A stretch of 64,000 nt of DNA from Carpediemonas membranifera (lineage: Eukaryota > Fornicata), in assembly GCA_019828565.1 (NCBI GenBank), contig JAHDYR010000034.1, positions 62,001 to 126,000 on the forward strand, in the 5' to 3' direction. A program made the translations under genes and the position numbers. This document shows, in pieces, positions 32,001 through 41,770 of the stretch (positions are counted from its first letter, which is position 1; the number at the start of each line of letters is the position of its first letter). Under the pieces are notes generated by a model, which ran no database searches, had not been told where the DNA came from, and worked only from the letters and a program-made list of their open reading frames with translations.

Positions 32001-32865
32001 TTGGAGACAACACTACGGCACCCCTGCCACTCTGATCACTGATGGAGCCTCGCAGTTCTGTTCTGAGGAGTTCAAGTCCTTCTGCAACCAGTCTAGCATT
32101 ATTCACAAGGTCGGGACACCCTACCACCCAGCTGGGCAAGGATCCGTAGAAAGGCAGAATGAGGAGGTTAAGCGCCACCTGCGCGCATATCTCTTGGAGA
32201 ATGATGGTACGTGGGAGGAGGGTGTGAACCAAATCACATCAATTATCAACAACGCCCCTCTCAGCACGTCTCAGCTATCGCCGAACCAGGTTTTATTCGG
32301 GAAGGAAGTACCGATACCTGCAGGCTCTCTCTCCATGGAGCTCTTCTACTCCACACTCCAGGCTTTGAGGTCCGAACAGCTCAAAATGACCTCCCGGCAA
32401 TCCCCCACAGCAACGCACGCAGCGGAGCACCTCGTGGGTCAGGGCGTGATAGTTCGCAGGAACACTACCGGCCACGTGATCACACGCGGTCCTTGTCGGA
32501 TCATCCGCAAGGCCGAGCGGCCGAATGTGTACATTGTTCGTGACTTCACGCTCAACAAGGACTTCGAAGCTCATGCTGACTCGCTAACTCACTTCAGGGG
32601 CACCTACACCGACAAGGAGCTTGCCGACTGGGCCGCCCGTCACCAAGGTGAGTACCTAGTCCGGTCCATCCTTGCTCACCGGGTCCGAGCTGGACGGCTG
32701 CAACTGTCCGTCGCGTATGAGGGGTACGATGACGCCGACTCCACATGGAACGAGTTCGATAAGTCTATGGATCAGCTCGAGGCGTTCGAAGCGTACCTTG
32801 CCGCTCACCCCAGGCTCAAGAAGAACTTAAGACGGTACAAGTGGTGGCTTAAGCCATCATCATAG
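29008..32865 (+). CDS. Element B gag-pol polyprotein, intact
   Basis: 1285 residues in one frame. The Gag-like part has an Asp/Ser-rich stretch (SSSDSSSSASSSSSSEAP) and no CCHC knuckle. The protease has LYDTGATANFL. The reverse transcriptase has LDLTKAFHQVEIDP, MPFGLKNAP and the catalytic YIDDIVVF. RNase H has LFTDASDVGIGG and IHTDHRNLTY. The integrase has an HHCC finger ending CPVCQ and the acidic triad in VQADSIGPMD, ITDGASQF and VERQNEEVKRH. A chromodomain-like C-terminus (EYLVRSILAHRV ... YEGYDDADSTWNEF) could guide insertion to chromatin. ATG 29008 abuts the junction palindrome. No gag/pol frameshift or stop is used. Confidence 0.93.
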   Translation: MNIEQLTNYFAPYLSSTKAKGWYSFRESYYLYAVRARDPAPIYECVARTVLETFALESEDVRRLMRYVALRRQRPQAQPRDPLLFLPPPAEEQALDDDSSSDSSSSASSSSSSEAPDHVSIDSIFSHESDMNDPTMLYASAQHLNKFFIDAVNRIFKPRDKQSALDRFNDISFSKGRELYENMMHYCLLYRRTLQNCCDVRPKESHLVTKFLSNISDARLRQRCKTEADKRSLRKTMQLSLTQAKGQERVRYETKAEAELKDQPCLELTEDYLDAIDEAHSCTDVRDRPIYPIHLGDHKVMALYDTGATANFLSLALAKSIGVTLNPERHRIRLATGQIVVCTHIAQLSVHFPSVTGHDLTADIKFIILPNLDFDAVIGFPTLRNTGLFEIPEVSDISILDDEEDMELDAMAEEPDEPRIELFREEIQRLLKKYDVTGDISSPSLLDPFTIRTKDAQVINRYPYRYSDSVMKEIHRQTDTLESLRVLEPSDSPYNNPIVMAGKRNGEARMCLDFRELNKVTLDLIHPLPLIDDLVSHLEGMQFFAALDLTKAFHQVEIDPHSRPLTAFTAGKKKLQYCSMPFGLKNAPIHMQRALEKAMGGALYTKCLVYIDDIVVFGRSKEEYLANLQDVLSRLSRHGLKLNLAKSVFSATEIDYLGWRIDAHGKRVSSDRLDAIKALRPATSLTGLRALIGLANYFRALLPDYATRMEPLISLTRASKFDWGQEQDAALTWIKDRLLNEEVLVHPRPGEALHLFTDASDVGIGGVLTNSEGKPVAYFAKTLSSTQRRWSTIEKECFAIFHGITKLRRYLAGRVFEIHTDHRNLTYMHHSINAKVMRWAMALSEYDYSISHVAGVDNGAADALSRLFTLDDVPDERFTTFQAHHNGSVGHLGRDATCRKIAQAGLSWPGMKSDVRRFIGECPVCQLVRSKRSTIPSERHSLMGSYPFEVVQADSIGPMDVPGCHSYGLVVVDTFSRLTQAYPTTDTTSSEAIRVLSSWRQHYGTPATLITDGASQFCSEEFKSFCNQSSIIHKVGTPYHPAGQGSVERQNEEVKRHLRAYLLENDGTWEEGVNQITSIINNAPLSTSQLSPNQVLFGKEVPIPAGSLSMELFYSTLQALRSEQLKMTSRQSPTATHAAEHLVGQGVIVRRNTTGHVITRGPCRIIRKAERPNVYIVRDFTLNKDFEAHADSLTHFRGTYTDKELADWAARHQGEYLVRSILAHRVRAGRLQLSVAYEGYDDADSTWNEFDKSMDQLEAFEAYLAAHPRLKKNLRRYKWWLKPSS

Positions 32866-33320
32866 CCGCAACATGTCCATACTGCACGTAAATGGACCTC
32901 TGTTTCTTCGTTCTCTACCGCTTTCACCGCCACCATCCGAAAACTAACTAATTTGAACATAACTAAGTAACTGGTGGTGGATACCGCTTCTATACGGCTA
33001 ACTACTTGATATTGATTACTTATATGGCTCGTCGTTGAGATCTTAGGCGGCTACGAGCTCGAACGGAGGGAAGAAAGCGAAAATAGCGAGAACTCGCCAT
33101 TGAGGCCTCGTTGGGCCTTCTAAGGGCCATTTTCTCGCTCTTGTTGGGATCGTGCTCATTCAACTGGCATTACTTCCAGCAATAGGAAAACTCGTTGGAT
33201 GTCGTCATCAATTGATTGCTGACGAGATTTTGATCCTGATTTCCCCTTTAGAGCATCCCGAGGGAGCAACTGGGCTCACCATAGCTCAGTGGCGCCCAAT
33301 TACTGACCATGGGAGGGAAG
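32866..33320. other. Element B 3' untranslated region
   Basis: 455 bp between the gag-pol stop and the 3' LTR, with no ORF of note. It ends in the polypurine tract GGGAGGGAAG used to prime plus-strand DNA. Confidence 0.7.
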
Positions 33321-33447
33321 TGTCGTGGATCTTTAGATCCATGCATATATTTATTCCTGATCTGATTACGATCTGGTCTTGATTTGTCTTTTATTTTTAA
33401 ACACTTCGCATTGTTCGTTGTTGTTCTACCCCCGCGCGCCTACAACA
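33321..33447 (+). repeat. Element B 3' LTR
   Basis: 127 bp identical to the 5' LTR. Followed by CCAGT, the other half of the 5-bp target duplication. Confidence 0.93.
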
Positions 33448-34028
33448 CCAGTCTCCGCTTCGAGGTCAAGGACAGGACCAAGGAGGACACCCCTCTGGCC
33501 GAGGTTCTCTCACTGGCGAACAAGGTCAGCAGGGATATGGTGCAAGACCTAGAGCGAGTTAAGACTTTCTTGCCCGACATAGGGTACAAGCTGGTCAAGA
33601 CGACGGACGAAGCCAGGACTCGCAAGGCCCCGCCGGTGGACCGCGCGGCCAAGCGTGACAACAGGACACATGAGCACGCGCCCAAGGACATCAAGTGCTT
33701 TAACTGTGGCGGCGGGCACCGGATGAGCGAGTGCCCTAAGCCCATTAGGCATTGCAAGAACTGTGGCATGTTCGGTCACACCGCAACCGAGTGCAGGAAG
33801 CCGAGTAAATCGGCCACGTACATGTCACTGATTACGGATGGCGCCCACGGGCGACCTGAGGTGACGGCCCAGGTCGATAGCTACAGTCTGACTGCGCTGC
33901 TCGATTCTGGAGTAACCGTCAATTTCATCGATGAAGCGAAGACCTCACGACTGGGGGCGACGGTCGACCCGTCGGTACGCTTGAACGTTCGTCTGGGCGA
34001 CGATAGGATTGTCCAAACTCTCGGCTGA
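33448..34028 (+). pseudogene. Element A gag 3' part and protease start, ending in an in-frame TGA
   Basis: Continues the Gag frame with SLRFEVKDRTKED. Two zinc knuckles follow (CFNCGGGHRMSEC and CKNCGMFGHTATEC), then the protease active site LLDSGVTVNFI. An in-frame TGA at 34026-34028 interrupts the protease; the same frame continues at once at 34029. It could be a point mutation or a readthrough site, but no other element here uses one. Confidence 0.8.
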
Positions 34029-36530
34029 GTGCAGCTGACTGTCACGGTTCCCGGAGTCTTGAGCAAGGTCCAGGCCTCGCTCGAGTTCCACGTGCTGCCA
34101 CATTTGCCTCGACCGTTGGTCATCGGTTTCCCGACCATGGCTGAGCTTGGATACCTGCGCCTCCCGACCGTGGACGCTGACGATACCGACGCGGTCGTCA
34201 TGGTGGACGACGATGAGGAGTGGGAATGGCTCACTCATATGGGGATCGTCGACGCTGACATAGGGACTATAGAGATTGAGCTGAAAGATCGCGATTGGAT
34301 CAACAATCAGCAGCCAAGGCGGAGGTCTGCAGCGGCAGAGGACGGCCTGCGAGAAGAGGTCAGGCGACTACTAGAAGAAGGAGTCATCGAAGAGAGCGAC
34401 TCACCCCACAACAACCCAGTGGTGATGGCACACAAGCGGGGTGGAGAGTGGAGGCTGTGCATAGACTTCCGCAAATTGAATAAGAATACGGTGCCGATCA
34501 AGCACACAATGCCTAGAATTAGTGACCTGATCGGCAGCCTCGAGGGCTGCTCGTGGTTCGCGACTCTCGACATGAGGTGGGCCTTCCATCAGGTGGACCT
34601 GGACCCGGCAGCACGCGAGCTGACTGCATTTACGGCAGGAGGCAAGCGCTACCAGTACGCGAGAATGCCGTTCGGGTTAACGAACGCGGCTGCGGTGATG
34701 CAGCGCAACCTTGAGCGACTGCTGGGCGGCCTGGTTAACACGGCATGCCTGGTATATATAGACGACGTGGTCGTCTTCGGCAAAACCGAACAGCAGTACC
34801 GTGAGAACCTTAGACTGGTGCGCGAGAAGCTCGACAGCGCTCGCGTAGTACTCAACGAGAAGAAGTGCGCGTACGACTTACACGAGATTGATTACCTGGG
34901 CTGGCTAGTCTCCGGAGAAGGAAAGCGCATCAGCCCAGACCGCCTAGCGCCCGTCCGGAACCTTCGTGCCCCACGGGGGAAGGAGGACATCCCGACCCTG
35001 ACCGGGTTGACGAACTACTTCCGTGACATGATCCCGCGCTACGCGGAGATGATGGAGCCTATACTTGTCCTCACACGGAAAGACGTTGAGTTTAACTGGA
35101 CACGCGAGTGCGACGAGGCTCTGACGCAGGTGAAGCAGCGACTCACCAGCGACGAGTGCTACTTGGCACACCTTGATCCCGACAAGACGATTCATCTCTT
35201 CACCGACGCATCCAACGTCGGAGTAGGAGGTGTCATGGGCCAGTACGACCAGCAAGGCCGTTTCAGACCCGCTTATTTCTTCAGCAAGACGCTGACCGCG
35301 GTAGAGAGACGTTGGTCGACATATGAACAAGAGGCCTACGGCATCATATACTGCGTGAAGAAGGCTGGAGGACTGTTAGCCGGCGAGCATTTTATCATAC
35401 ATACAGATCACAGGAACCTGTGCTACATCGCTGATGCGGTGAACCCCAAGGTGCTCAGGTGGCGACTCATGCTCAAAGAACACCGCTTCACAGTGGTCCA
35501 CGTTCCTGGAGCAAGCAACGGAGTCGCCGACGCCCTGTCCAGGCTGGTCCCCACCGAGAGCCTGACCGTCCTCGACCATTCAGTGGATGAGTTCGGTCGC
35601 CAGTTCAACATGGTCCACGGCGGGACCAACGGCCACCGGGGAATATATGAGACGACAAAGGCCCTCAGAGAACTGGAGTTTGACACTCACCGGACAGTGG
35701 GTCACACCCCGTTCGAAGTGGTACAGTTGGACACGATCGGACCACTGCCGTTGGTGGATGGGATGCGTCATATAATTGTCGTAGTTGAAACGTTTAGCAA
35801 ACTGGTCAACTTGTTTCCCTCACCGTCCACTGACGCTGCGAGCGCAGCTAGCGCGATACTGGACTGGGCCAGCAGATACGGTCGCCCAAGAATGATTCAG
35901 ACCGACAACGCGACACAGTTCAGAAACGCAGTCATCGCAGAACTGACGAGTCAGCTGAGCATTGGCCAGAGGTTCTCGACACCATATCATCCTGCTGGAA
36001 ACGGAATAGTCGAGAGAGTTAACGGTGAGATTATGAGGCACATCCGAGCGCTGATGGCCGACTGCGGACCGAACACGACATGGCTGAGTACCGTGCGGGA
36101 CGTACAGTACATCGTCAATTCAGCGGCGTTTTCGCGGTCAGGACTAACCCCGTTCGACGTTCTATTCCCACGGAGCGACAGGGCGGATGAACCTACCCCT
36201 GGCGGCCTCATCTCGTTCAGGAGAGCCGTGGAGGTGAGCAGAGCAATACAAGAAGAGGCGCTCGCCCGCACGGAGGGGAAGGGAGACATCGAGGACGACC
36301 TCGAGCCGGGTAGCTACGTGCTCCTGGAACGGGTGGAGCGGGTCGCTAAGCTTCAGGACAAGCTTCGCGGGCCCATGCTGCTTGTAGAGCGCGCCGAGCA
36401 CCCCAACACGTACGTGGTACGAGATGTGAACACCCAGAAGGAAATGGTCGTGCACGCAGAACGCCTCAGAAAGTTCGTGACGACTGCCCCTCTGGCCGAG
36501 ATCGAGGCCATGGCCGGCGATGAGAGGGTG
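34029..36530 (+). pseudogene. Element A pol (RT, RNase H, integrase), 3'-truncated
   Basis: Begins inside the protease (FHVLPHLPRPLVIGFPTM). Reverse transcriptase: LDMRWAFHQVDLDP, MPFGLTNAA, YIDDVVVF. RNase H: LFTDASNVGVGG and IHTDHRNLCY. The integrase core has QLDTIGP, IQTDNATQF and VERVNGEIMRH, but the N-terminal finger has lost its CxxC through an in-frame deletion (the HGGTNGHRG part runs straight into FDTHRTVGHTPFEVV). The frame runs on to 36677 only by reading antisense into element C; the real end is near 36,530, without a chromodomain. Confidence 0.85.
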
Positions 36531-36536
36531 AGCTCC

Positions 36537-37950
36537 GCGGCCTCAATTGGGCGGCCGGGGACGGTCTTCTGGCAGACTGGGCAGGACTTGATCAGGTCGG
36601 CGACATGCTGGCGCTGGTTGGCCCACGAATGGCCGTGGTCGCGAAGGGACTTGACTGTGCGGTTCGTAGAGAGGTGACAGCCCGCGGCCTTGTGGTGTCG
36701 GAGGATGAGTGTTGTCCGATCGTCACCGTCAATGGTGAAGAGGCGCGAGAGACCATCAGCGGCCCCATTGTCAACACCAGCGACGTGCTTGATACTATAG
36801 GCGAACTGCTCCATGAGCAGTCTCCACCTGCCGACCTTGGCGTTGGTGGAACGATGGAGATGAACCAGGTTGTTGTGATCAGTGAGGATTTCAAATGGGC
36901 TCCACCGGAGGTAGCGCTCGGCCTTCTTGAGGCAGTGGATTATACCGAAGCACTCCTTCTCAATTGTGGGCCACCTCTGTTTCACTCTGTCAAGGGCCTT
37001 AGACATGTAAAGAAGAGGTTGTCCGTCTTGTAGGAGCACGCCCCCGACTCCGACATCTGATGCATCTGTGATTAAGGTCAGCTTCTTACGTGGGTCGAAG
37101 TGTACTAGGGTAGGGGCTGACGTCATCCTAGATTGTATGGTCTTGAAGGCTACGTCGCACTCATCGGTCCAAATGAAGGGACGACTGTTCATGGCGTCGT
37201 ACAGAGGCTTTGACACGTCGGCGAAGTCAGCGCCAAGGTAATCGTGGAAGAAGTTAACGAGTCCTAGGAACTGTCTTGTACTTGACGTTGTCTGGGGTCT
37301 CGTCATGCGCGTAATAGCCGAGACTCTGTCTGGGTCGATCTGCTTGCCGTCTTTCGTGATTAGCCAACCGAGGTACTCAAACTGCTCGAGAACAAACTGG
37401 GATTTGTCGAGATTGAGGCGGATGCCCTTTTCCTCACATCTGGTAAGGACCAAGTCAAGATTTTGAGCTAACTGGTCCGGGGTACTGCCGAAGATGACGA
37501 CATCATCCTGGTATATGAGGCACTTCTCGTACAGGAGGTCTCCAAACGCGACTTCCATAGCGTACTGGAAGTGAGCACCAGCTTGCTTAAGGCCAAATGG
37601 CATCCGTCTATATCTGTAACGGCCCACGTGCGTGACAAACGTCGTAAGGTCCATCGAAGTTTCATCAGCGAGTGGTATTTGGTGGTAGCCACTGGCCATG
37701 TCGATTGTCGCGAAATATCTCCCCTTCGCGAGGAAGTCGATCGTTTCATCGATCCTAGGTAGGGGGTAGTCAAATTCTTCCGTGACGGTGTTAATCTTCT
37801 GATAGTTCACGCACATTCTGGTCTTCTGCGTGTTCTTTTTGGCGGTGAGCACCACGGGTGACCCCCATGGGCTCTGTGACGGTTCGATAACCCCTAGGCC
37901 TTTCAGCTTTTCGACGTGGGACTTGATCTCCTCTAGCTTCCATTGACCGG
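36537..37950 (-). pseudogene. Element C RT and RNase H with integrase finger
   Basis: Reverse transcriptase: IDMASGYHQIPL, MPFGLKQAG and the catalytic motif YQDDVVIF (Q where most Ty3 elements have I or V). RNase H: LITDASDVGVGG and ILTDHNNLVHL. The integrase finger ends SCPVCQKTVPGRP and then the element stops. Pol is in a different frame from gag. The change falls near 37,935 around CCCGGTCAATGG and may be a 1-nt deletion or a programmed shift. The frame continues to 36353 only by reading element A antisense. Confidence 0.82.
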
Positions 37951-39369
37951 GTAGGGGCGTTGTGATGTGGAGTGAACCCCTTGTTTCAGTTTGAGGGAGA
38001 AAGGAGAGAGAGTGGATGGTTCTTGGGTGAGGTCTCCGAAGGCAGCGGCGTGTTTGTCGATAACTTCCTTGTACGGAGCCTCAATCTGAGTGTTGACCGA
38101 GCTGCAGGCGTAGCTCCTGTCTAACTGCTGTTCTTCGTCAGTGAGTTCGTTGCTGGGCTCATCCGAGGCCATCAGTCTCAGGAGACCAAGGCTCTTCATG
38201 GTGGGGAACCCGATAATGATGTCAAAGGGCATGTCTGGGAGGACATGAGCCTCTATAGTAGTGGAGAGATCGTACCTGTTGAGCTCGTTGGCCTTGATCG
38301 TCAGTGGAACTGTTGTAAACCCCTTGGATATCGTTTCTTTGCCATTAGCGAAACTAACAATGAGGGGATCGATCTGTATATTGGTAGCAAGCTCCTCTTT
38401 GATGTAGTTTGTGGAGGCACCTGTATCGAGTAGAATTCTGACAATAGCATGTTCAAGGAGACCGTCGCATCCAAGAACTTCGCCTGGGGAGGACTCTCTG
38501 ATCACGTTAAGGAAAGCATACTTGAGGGGATTTACAGGCCCCTGGTTCAGCTTCTTGCGGCAATCAACTTCGAGGTGTCCAAGGCGTGAGCAGTAGTTAC
38601 ACTTGGGGATGCCCTTTTTCTTGGCGAAGCATATGTCCTCGGAGTGACCATGCTTGCCGCAGTATGAGCAGTTGAGGTTAGATGGTTTCGGGGGTTCTCG
38701 GCGGCCTTCCTTCGTCGTTCTCTTGTCATCGGGTTTGAGTGGAGGTCGCTTTGTTTCGTGGAGAGCTGATGGGGGAGCTGGGCGGAAGAATGGAGTAGCG
38801 ATCTTAAGGGCTTCTTCGACGTTCCGAGCGTGGTCCAATGTGACCTTGTAGAGGTCGTCGATAGTGAGGTTGTGAGTCATTGAGGTTAGCTGTTGCTTGA
38901 AGATCTTGTCTTCAAAGCCGTTGATGAAGGACTCACGCACGTAGTCAATACCGACGGAGGATGGGAGAACGATTGTCGAGATGAGCTTGTGTTGATTGAT
39001 GTACTGAGCGACCTGGCCGGGCTTTCGGCCAGGAGCCTTACGAATGAACACTTGGGACATGGTGAACGGGTCAGTGGGGCGGACGAACTTCGTCAAGGCA
39101 TCTCGGACATGCTTGTCGATGTGATCATTCTCCTTTCTCGTCTTGTCTTTCCTTGACAGCGTCTCGTCGTTGATGACAAGCTCGGTGACGTCAGAGAGTC
39201 TGAATGGCGTCTCTTGTGCCTCGAGCTCGAGGTAAACCGGAGAGGATATGAGTTCGTGCAGCGGGGAACGCTTCTTGCCAGTTCTCAAGCTGTAATCGTC
39301 ATACGACGATAGGAATTTGAGCAGAGACTGGAATGTCAGGATTTTCAGGAGAGGCGTATTCTCGTTCAT
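37933..39369 (-). CDS. Element C gag-protease
   Basis: 478 residues. The capsid-like N-terminal half has MSQVFIRKAPGRKPGQVAQY. Two zinc knuckles (CSYCGKHGHSEDIC and CNYCSRLGHLEVDC) bind RNA. The protease has the active site LLDTGASTNYI, and VLPDMPFDIIIGFPTM precedes RT. ATG 39369 follows the LTR by only 18 bp. It ends RPYPVNGS where the pol frame takes over. Confidence 0.85.
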   Translation of the reverse strand: MNENTPLLKILTFQSLLKFLSSYDDYSLRTGKKRSPLHELISSPVYLELEAQETPFRLSDVTELVINDETLSRKDKTRKENDHIDKHVRDALTKFVRPTDPFTMSQVFIRKAPGRKPGQVAQYINQHKLISTIVLPSSVGIDYVRESFINGFEDKIFKQQLTSMTHNLTIDDLYKVTLDHARNVEEALKIATPFFRPAPPSALHETKRPPLKPDDKRTTKEGRREPPKPSNLNCSYCGKHGHSEDICFAKKKGIPKCNYCSRLGHLEVDCRKKLNQGPVNPLKYAFLNVIRESSPGEVLGCDGLLEHAIVRILLDTGASTNYIKEELATNIQIDPLIVSFANGKETISKGFTTVPLTIKANELNRYDLSTTIEAHVLPDMPFDIIIGFPTMKSLGLLRLMASDEPSNELTDEEQQLDRSYACSSVNTQIEAPYKEVIDKHAAAFGDLTQEPSTLSPFSLKLKQGVHSTSQRPYPVNGS

Positions 39370-39386
39370 TAAGGGCCAGTAATTAC

Positions 39387-39484
39387 TGATGCCTAAGCCG
39401 GGCTAAGCGAGAATGAATTTATGAGTAAACCTTCTGTGGTGAATATGGTCAGTATTATATCTATACTGATAGCTATAAGCTACA
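39387..39484 (-). repeat. Element C 5' LTR
   Basis: 98 bp. On the plus strand it runs TGATGCC...AAGCTACA. The right edge is set by the point where E gag coding sequence (TGGTCGGACGC) begins. Confidence 0.6.
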
Positions 39485-39485
39485 C

Positions 39486-39647
39486 TGGTCGGACGCAACC
39501 TGCGAACTGTTTCTCGACTTGTTCAACACGTCCCAGACCAAACCCCCCCGTGCCATCTCCTACTGCGCAGCCAAAGCCAGAGCCAAGGGTAAGAGAAAGG
39601 ACCAGCCCCAGAACAAAGGGGGGTTTCACAAGAAGCACAAGAAGTAG
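39486..39647 (+). pseudogene. Element E gag, C-terminal fragment
   Basis: 54 codons aligning with the end of the element F gag: WSDATCELFLDLFNTSQT here against DDATSERCSNLFKSAPP in F. It ends in a basic tail (GGFHKKHKK, stop at 39645). The 5' part is cut by the LTR of element C. RT starts 29 bp downstream. Confidence 0.7.
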
Positions 39648-39676
39648 CCCTTGCCACAGATGTTCAGTTCCCGTCA

Positions 39677-41770
39677 ATGAACAAAAAGTGGCCGGTGTGG
39701 GCAAGACTCGGTGCCTCCCCCGAGGTAGTAAGCTGGCTGCGGGATGGCGTCCCTATCCACCTCACCTCTGCGCCCCCTCCACCAGAACCGCAAAGGCGAG
39801 TGGACCCCCGCCTACTCCCGAAGATCGAAGAGCTAGTCGCCAAGGGCGTCCTCTCCCCGTGCCCGATAGACGAACTGCGTCACAGCGCACCCCTGTTCGC
39901 GGTGTCGAAGGGCAAAGACGATGTCCGCCCCGTGCACGACCTCCGAGCCCTGAACGAGGTGACAGCAGAGCTGAGGGTGTTTCGTCTGTTCGGCATCAGA
40001 CGGGCGGTCCGCAATCTGCACAAGAACGACTATATGATCAAGATAGACCTGGCATCGGGATACCACCAACTTGGCGTCGCCTCGCGGGACTCCCCCCTCC
40101 TAGGCGTGGTCCTACCGGACGGCCGTGCATTCAGGTACAACACACTCGGCTTCGGATGGACAGCGGCGCCGTACGTGTTCCAGAGCACGACCATACAGCT
40201 TGCAAAGATCATCGCACACAGGTTCGGAGTGACCATCGCGGTCTATCTCGACGACTTCTTAGTGTCCCATGCCTCCCCATCGTACCTAGCTTCGGTCACC
40301 CCGCAGATCATCGACCTCATGCTATCGCTGGGGGCGATACCGGGCCTCAACAAGTGCGTCCTCACGCCGACCCAGCAGGTAGACTACCTAGGTGTCCACA
40401 TAGACACCGCAAGCGAGTCCCTAAGAATCTCAAAAGACAAGGCCGAGTCCTACACGGCCACGATCGCCGAGGCCCTCCGGGTCGGGTCCATCACAGCCTC
40501 AGACTGGCAGAAGCTCCTAGGCCGTCTGTCATTCTTCGCAGGGACCACACAGTTCGCCCGCCTCGCACTCAGACCACTGCAGGCCACCCCTACAACGGAG
40601 ACCGTCCACCTCTCCAGCCAGATCCGCAGGCAGCTGGCGGCGTGGCAAGTCCTCCTCCGCGATCGCCCACCCAAGAGGTTCGCCGAAGCAAGAGCTGACT
40701 GGGAAATACGCGATACGCTCCAGATTTCTGTCACCTCAGACGCATCAACGTCCGGCTGGGGAGCATGCCTGTTCAACGGAGAGAAGGGAGCGGCATCACA
40801 GGGTGCCTTCCCCCCTCATCTCAAGGGGGAACACATTGGTGTCAAGGAGCTCTTCGCGATCGCTCAGGCGATCAAGCTCGTGCCCCAGCAGGAGACACGC
40901 TCCTCTCTCACAGTCTTTGCCGACAACTCAGCTGCCATCAGCTGGGTAAACAGACGGGGATCGCCGAACCTCCCCCCAGCCGCACACCAAATCCTACAGG
41001 ACATCTACAACACGGCAGAAACCAAGCGCCTCGACGTCCACTGCTTCCATATTGCCGGACACCTGAACGTCCAGGCGGACAGGCTCTCCAGGTTCGCCAA
41101 GCTCGACTGGTCGTCACCCCGAGAAGTCTTGGAAACCATCATGCGCAAGTGGGGGCCGGTCGAGATCGACGTCACAGCACGCCCCGACAAGGTTCTGGCC
41201 TTACCAGGCTTTGCAGAAATAGCCTGGTCAATCCACGACAACGGCTTCCAGAGGTACTGGAGGGGAGTCAGGATATATCTAGCTCCTCCTATAGCCCTTT
41301 TTGGAGTAACGTGTCGTCGCCTCCAGACAATACGCGCCTCTACCCAGACTGGGAACCCTCGACACTGGAGATCAGCGGCGATAGTCCTGTGCCCGGACCT
41401 CAACTCGCCCGAGGTTCGAGCCATCAAACGTTTGACACCCCTCAAGATGTACCTCAGAGTCCAGGCGAAACACCTCCTGCAGTCCGAGCTAGCCTGGACA
41501 GCGACAGACAAGGGCAAGATCCGCTTCGTGGAGCTTATCCTGAGGACCCGTTCCAAGCCCTCCTCGCTGACGACCGACTATCACATTTCAGAAACGAATC
41601 GTCGCGCCGCACAGCAGCGGGGTCGCCAAATTCCTCCAATCCCGCAACGCGAGCCACTCACACGCGCAACAGCTCAAAGAGTTCCTTCTGACCGAGGGTA
41701 CCACGTCGGGCCCACAGTCGATACACAGGAAAGGCTACTGGATTTGCGAGGCCGCCCCACTCGTGTCTGA
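39677..41770 (+). CDS. Element E reverse transcriptase-RNase H (DIRS type)
   Basis: 697 residues starting MNKKWPVWARLGAS. Reverse transcriptase has IDLASGYHQLGV, LGFGWTAAPYVFQ and the catalytic VYLDDFLVSH. RNase H has VTSDASTSGWGA, FADNSAAISWVN and HIAGHLNVQADRLSR. The LDD box and the GWTAAP motif are typical of DIRS/Ngaro-type elements. The C-terminal ~150 residues overlap the recombinase frame, as in element F. No stops within the enzyme domains. Confidence 0.9.
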   Translation: MNKKWPVWARLGASPEVVSWLRDGVPIHLTSAPPPPEPQRRVDPRLLPKIEELVAKGVLSPCPIDELRHSAPLFAVSKGKDDVRPVHDLRALNEVTAELRVFRLFGIRRAVRNLHKNDYMIKIDLASGYHQLGVASRDSPLLGVVLPDGRAFRYNTLGFGWTAAPYVFQSTTIQLAKIIAHRFGVTIAVYLDDFLVSHASPSYLASVTPQIIDLMLSLGAIPGLNKCVLTPTQQVDYLGVHIDTASESLRISKDKAESYTATIAEALRVGSITASDWQKLLGRLSFFAGTTQFARLALRPLQATPTTETVHLSSQIRRQLAAWQVLLRDRPPKRFAEARADWEIRDTLQISVTSDASTSGWGACLFNGEKGAASQGAFPPHLKGEHIGVKELFAIAQAIKLVPQQETRSSLTVFADNSAAISWVNRRGSPNLPPAAHQILQDIYNTAETKRLDVHCFHIAGHLNVQADRLSRFAKLDWSSPREVLETIMRKWGPVEIDVTARPDKVLALPGFAEIAWSIHDNGFQRYWRGVRIYLAPPIALFGVTCRRLQTIRASTQTGNPRHWRSAAIVLCPDLNSPEVRAIKRLTPLKMYLRVQAKHLLQSELAWTATDKGKIRFVELILRTRSKPSSLTTDYHISETNRRAAQQRGRQIPPIPQREPLTRATAQRVPSDRGYHVGPTVDTQERLLDLRGRPTRV

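Larger units (their letters stand above)
28869..33447 (+). mobile_element. Complete Ty3/gypsy-type LTR element B with identical LTRs
   Basis: 4,579 bp. LTRs of 127 bp at 28869-28995 and 33321-33447 begin TGTCGTGG, end CTACAACA and show no difference that I can see. A purine tract GGGAGGGAAG abuts the 3' LTR. Flanks CCAGC and CCAGT are a 5-bp target duplication with one later change. One uninterrupted gag-pol frame fills most of the interior. All signs point to recent, possibly still competent insertion. Confidence 0.93.
28266..36530 (+). mobile_element. Ty3/gypsy-type LTR element A, interrupted by B and truncated at its 3' end
   Basis: Gag starts at 28386 and stops at 28868 where element B is inserted. 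Gag, protease and pol resume at 33448. Removing B and one copy of the 5-bp duplication restores the reading frame across the junction. The 3' end of pol and the 3' LTR are missing; near 36,530 the sequence switches to element C in the opposite orientation. Confidence 0.85.
36530..39484 (-). mobile_element. Ty3/gypsy-type LTR element C, truncated in integrase
   Basis: Transcribed leftward. The 5' LTR is 39387-39484 (98 bp, TGTAGC...GGCATCA on the minus strand), followed by CAGTAATTACTG, gag-protease and RT-RNase H. The integrase is cut just after its zinc finger at about 36,530, where it meets the 3' end of element A head to head. The 3' LTR is missing. The right LTR edge abuts a truncated gag of DIRS element E, so C probably inserted into E. 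Confidence 0.85.

Noticed and set aside
28872-33447. Two solo LTRs rather than one element
   Set aside because: The repeats flank a complete gag-pol with purine tract and target duplication, so they are the LTRs of one element.
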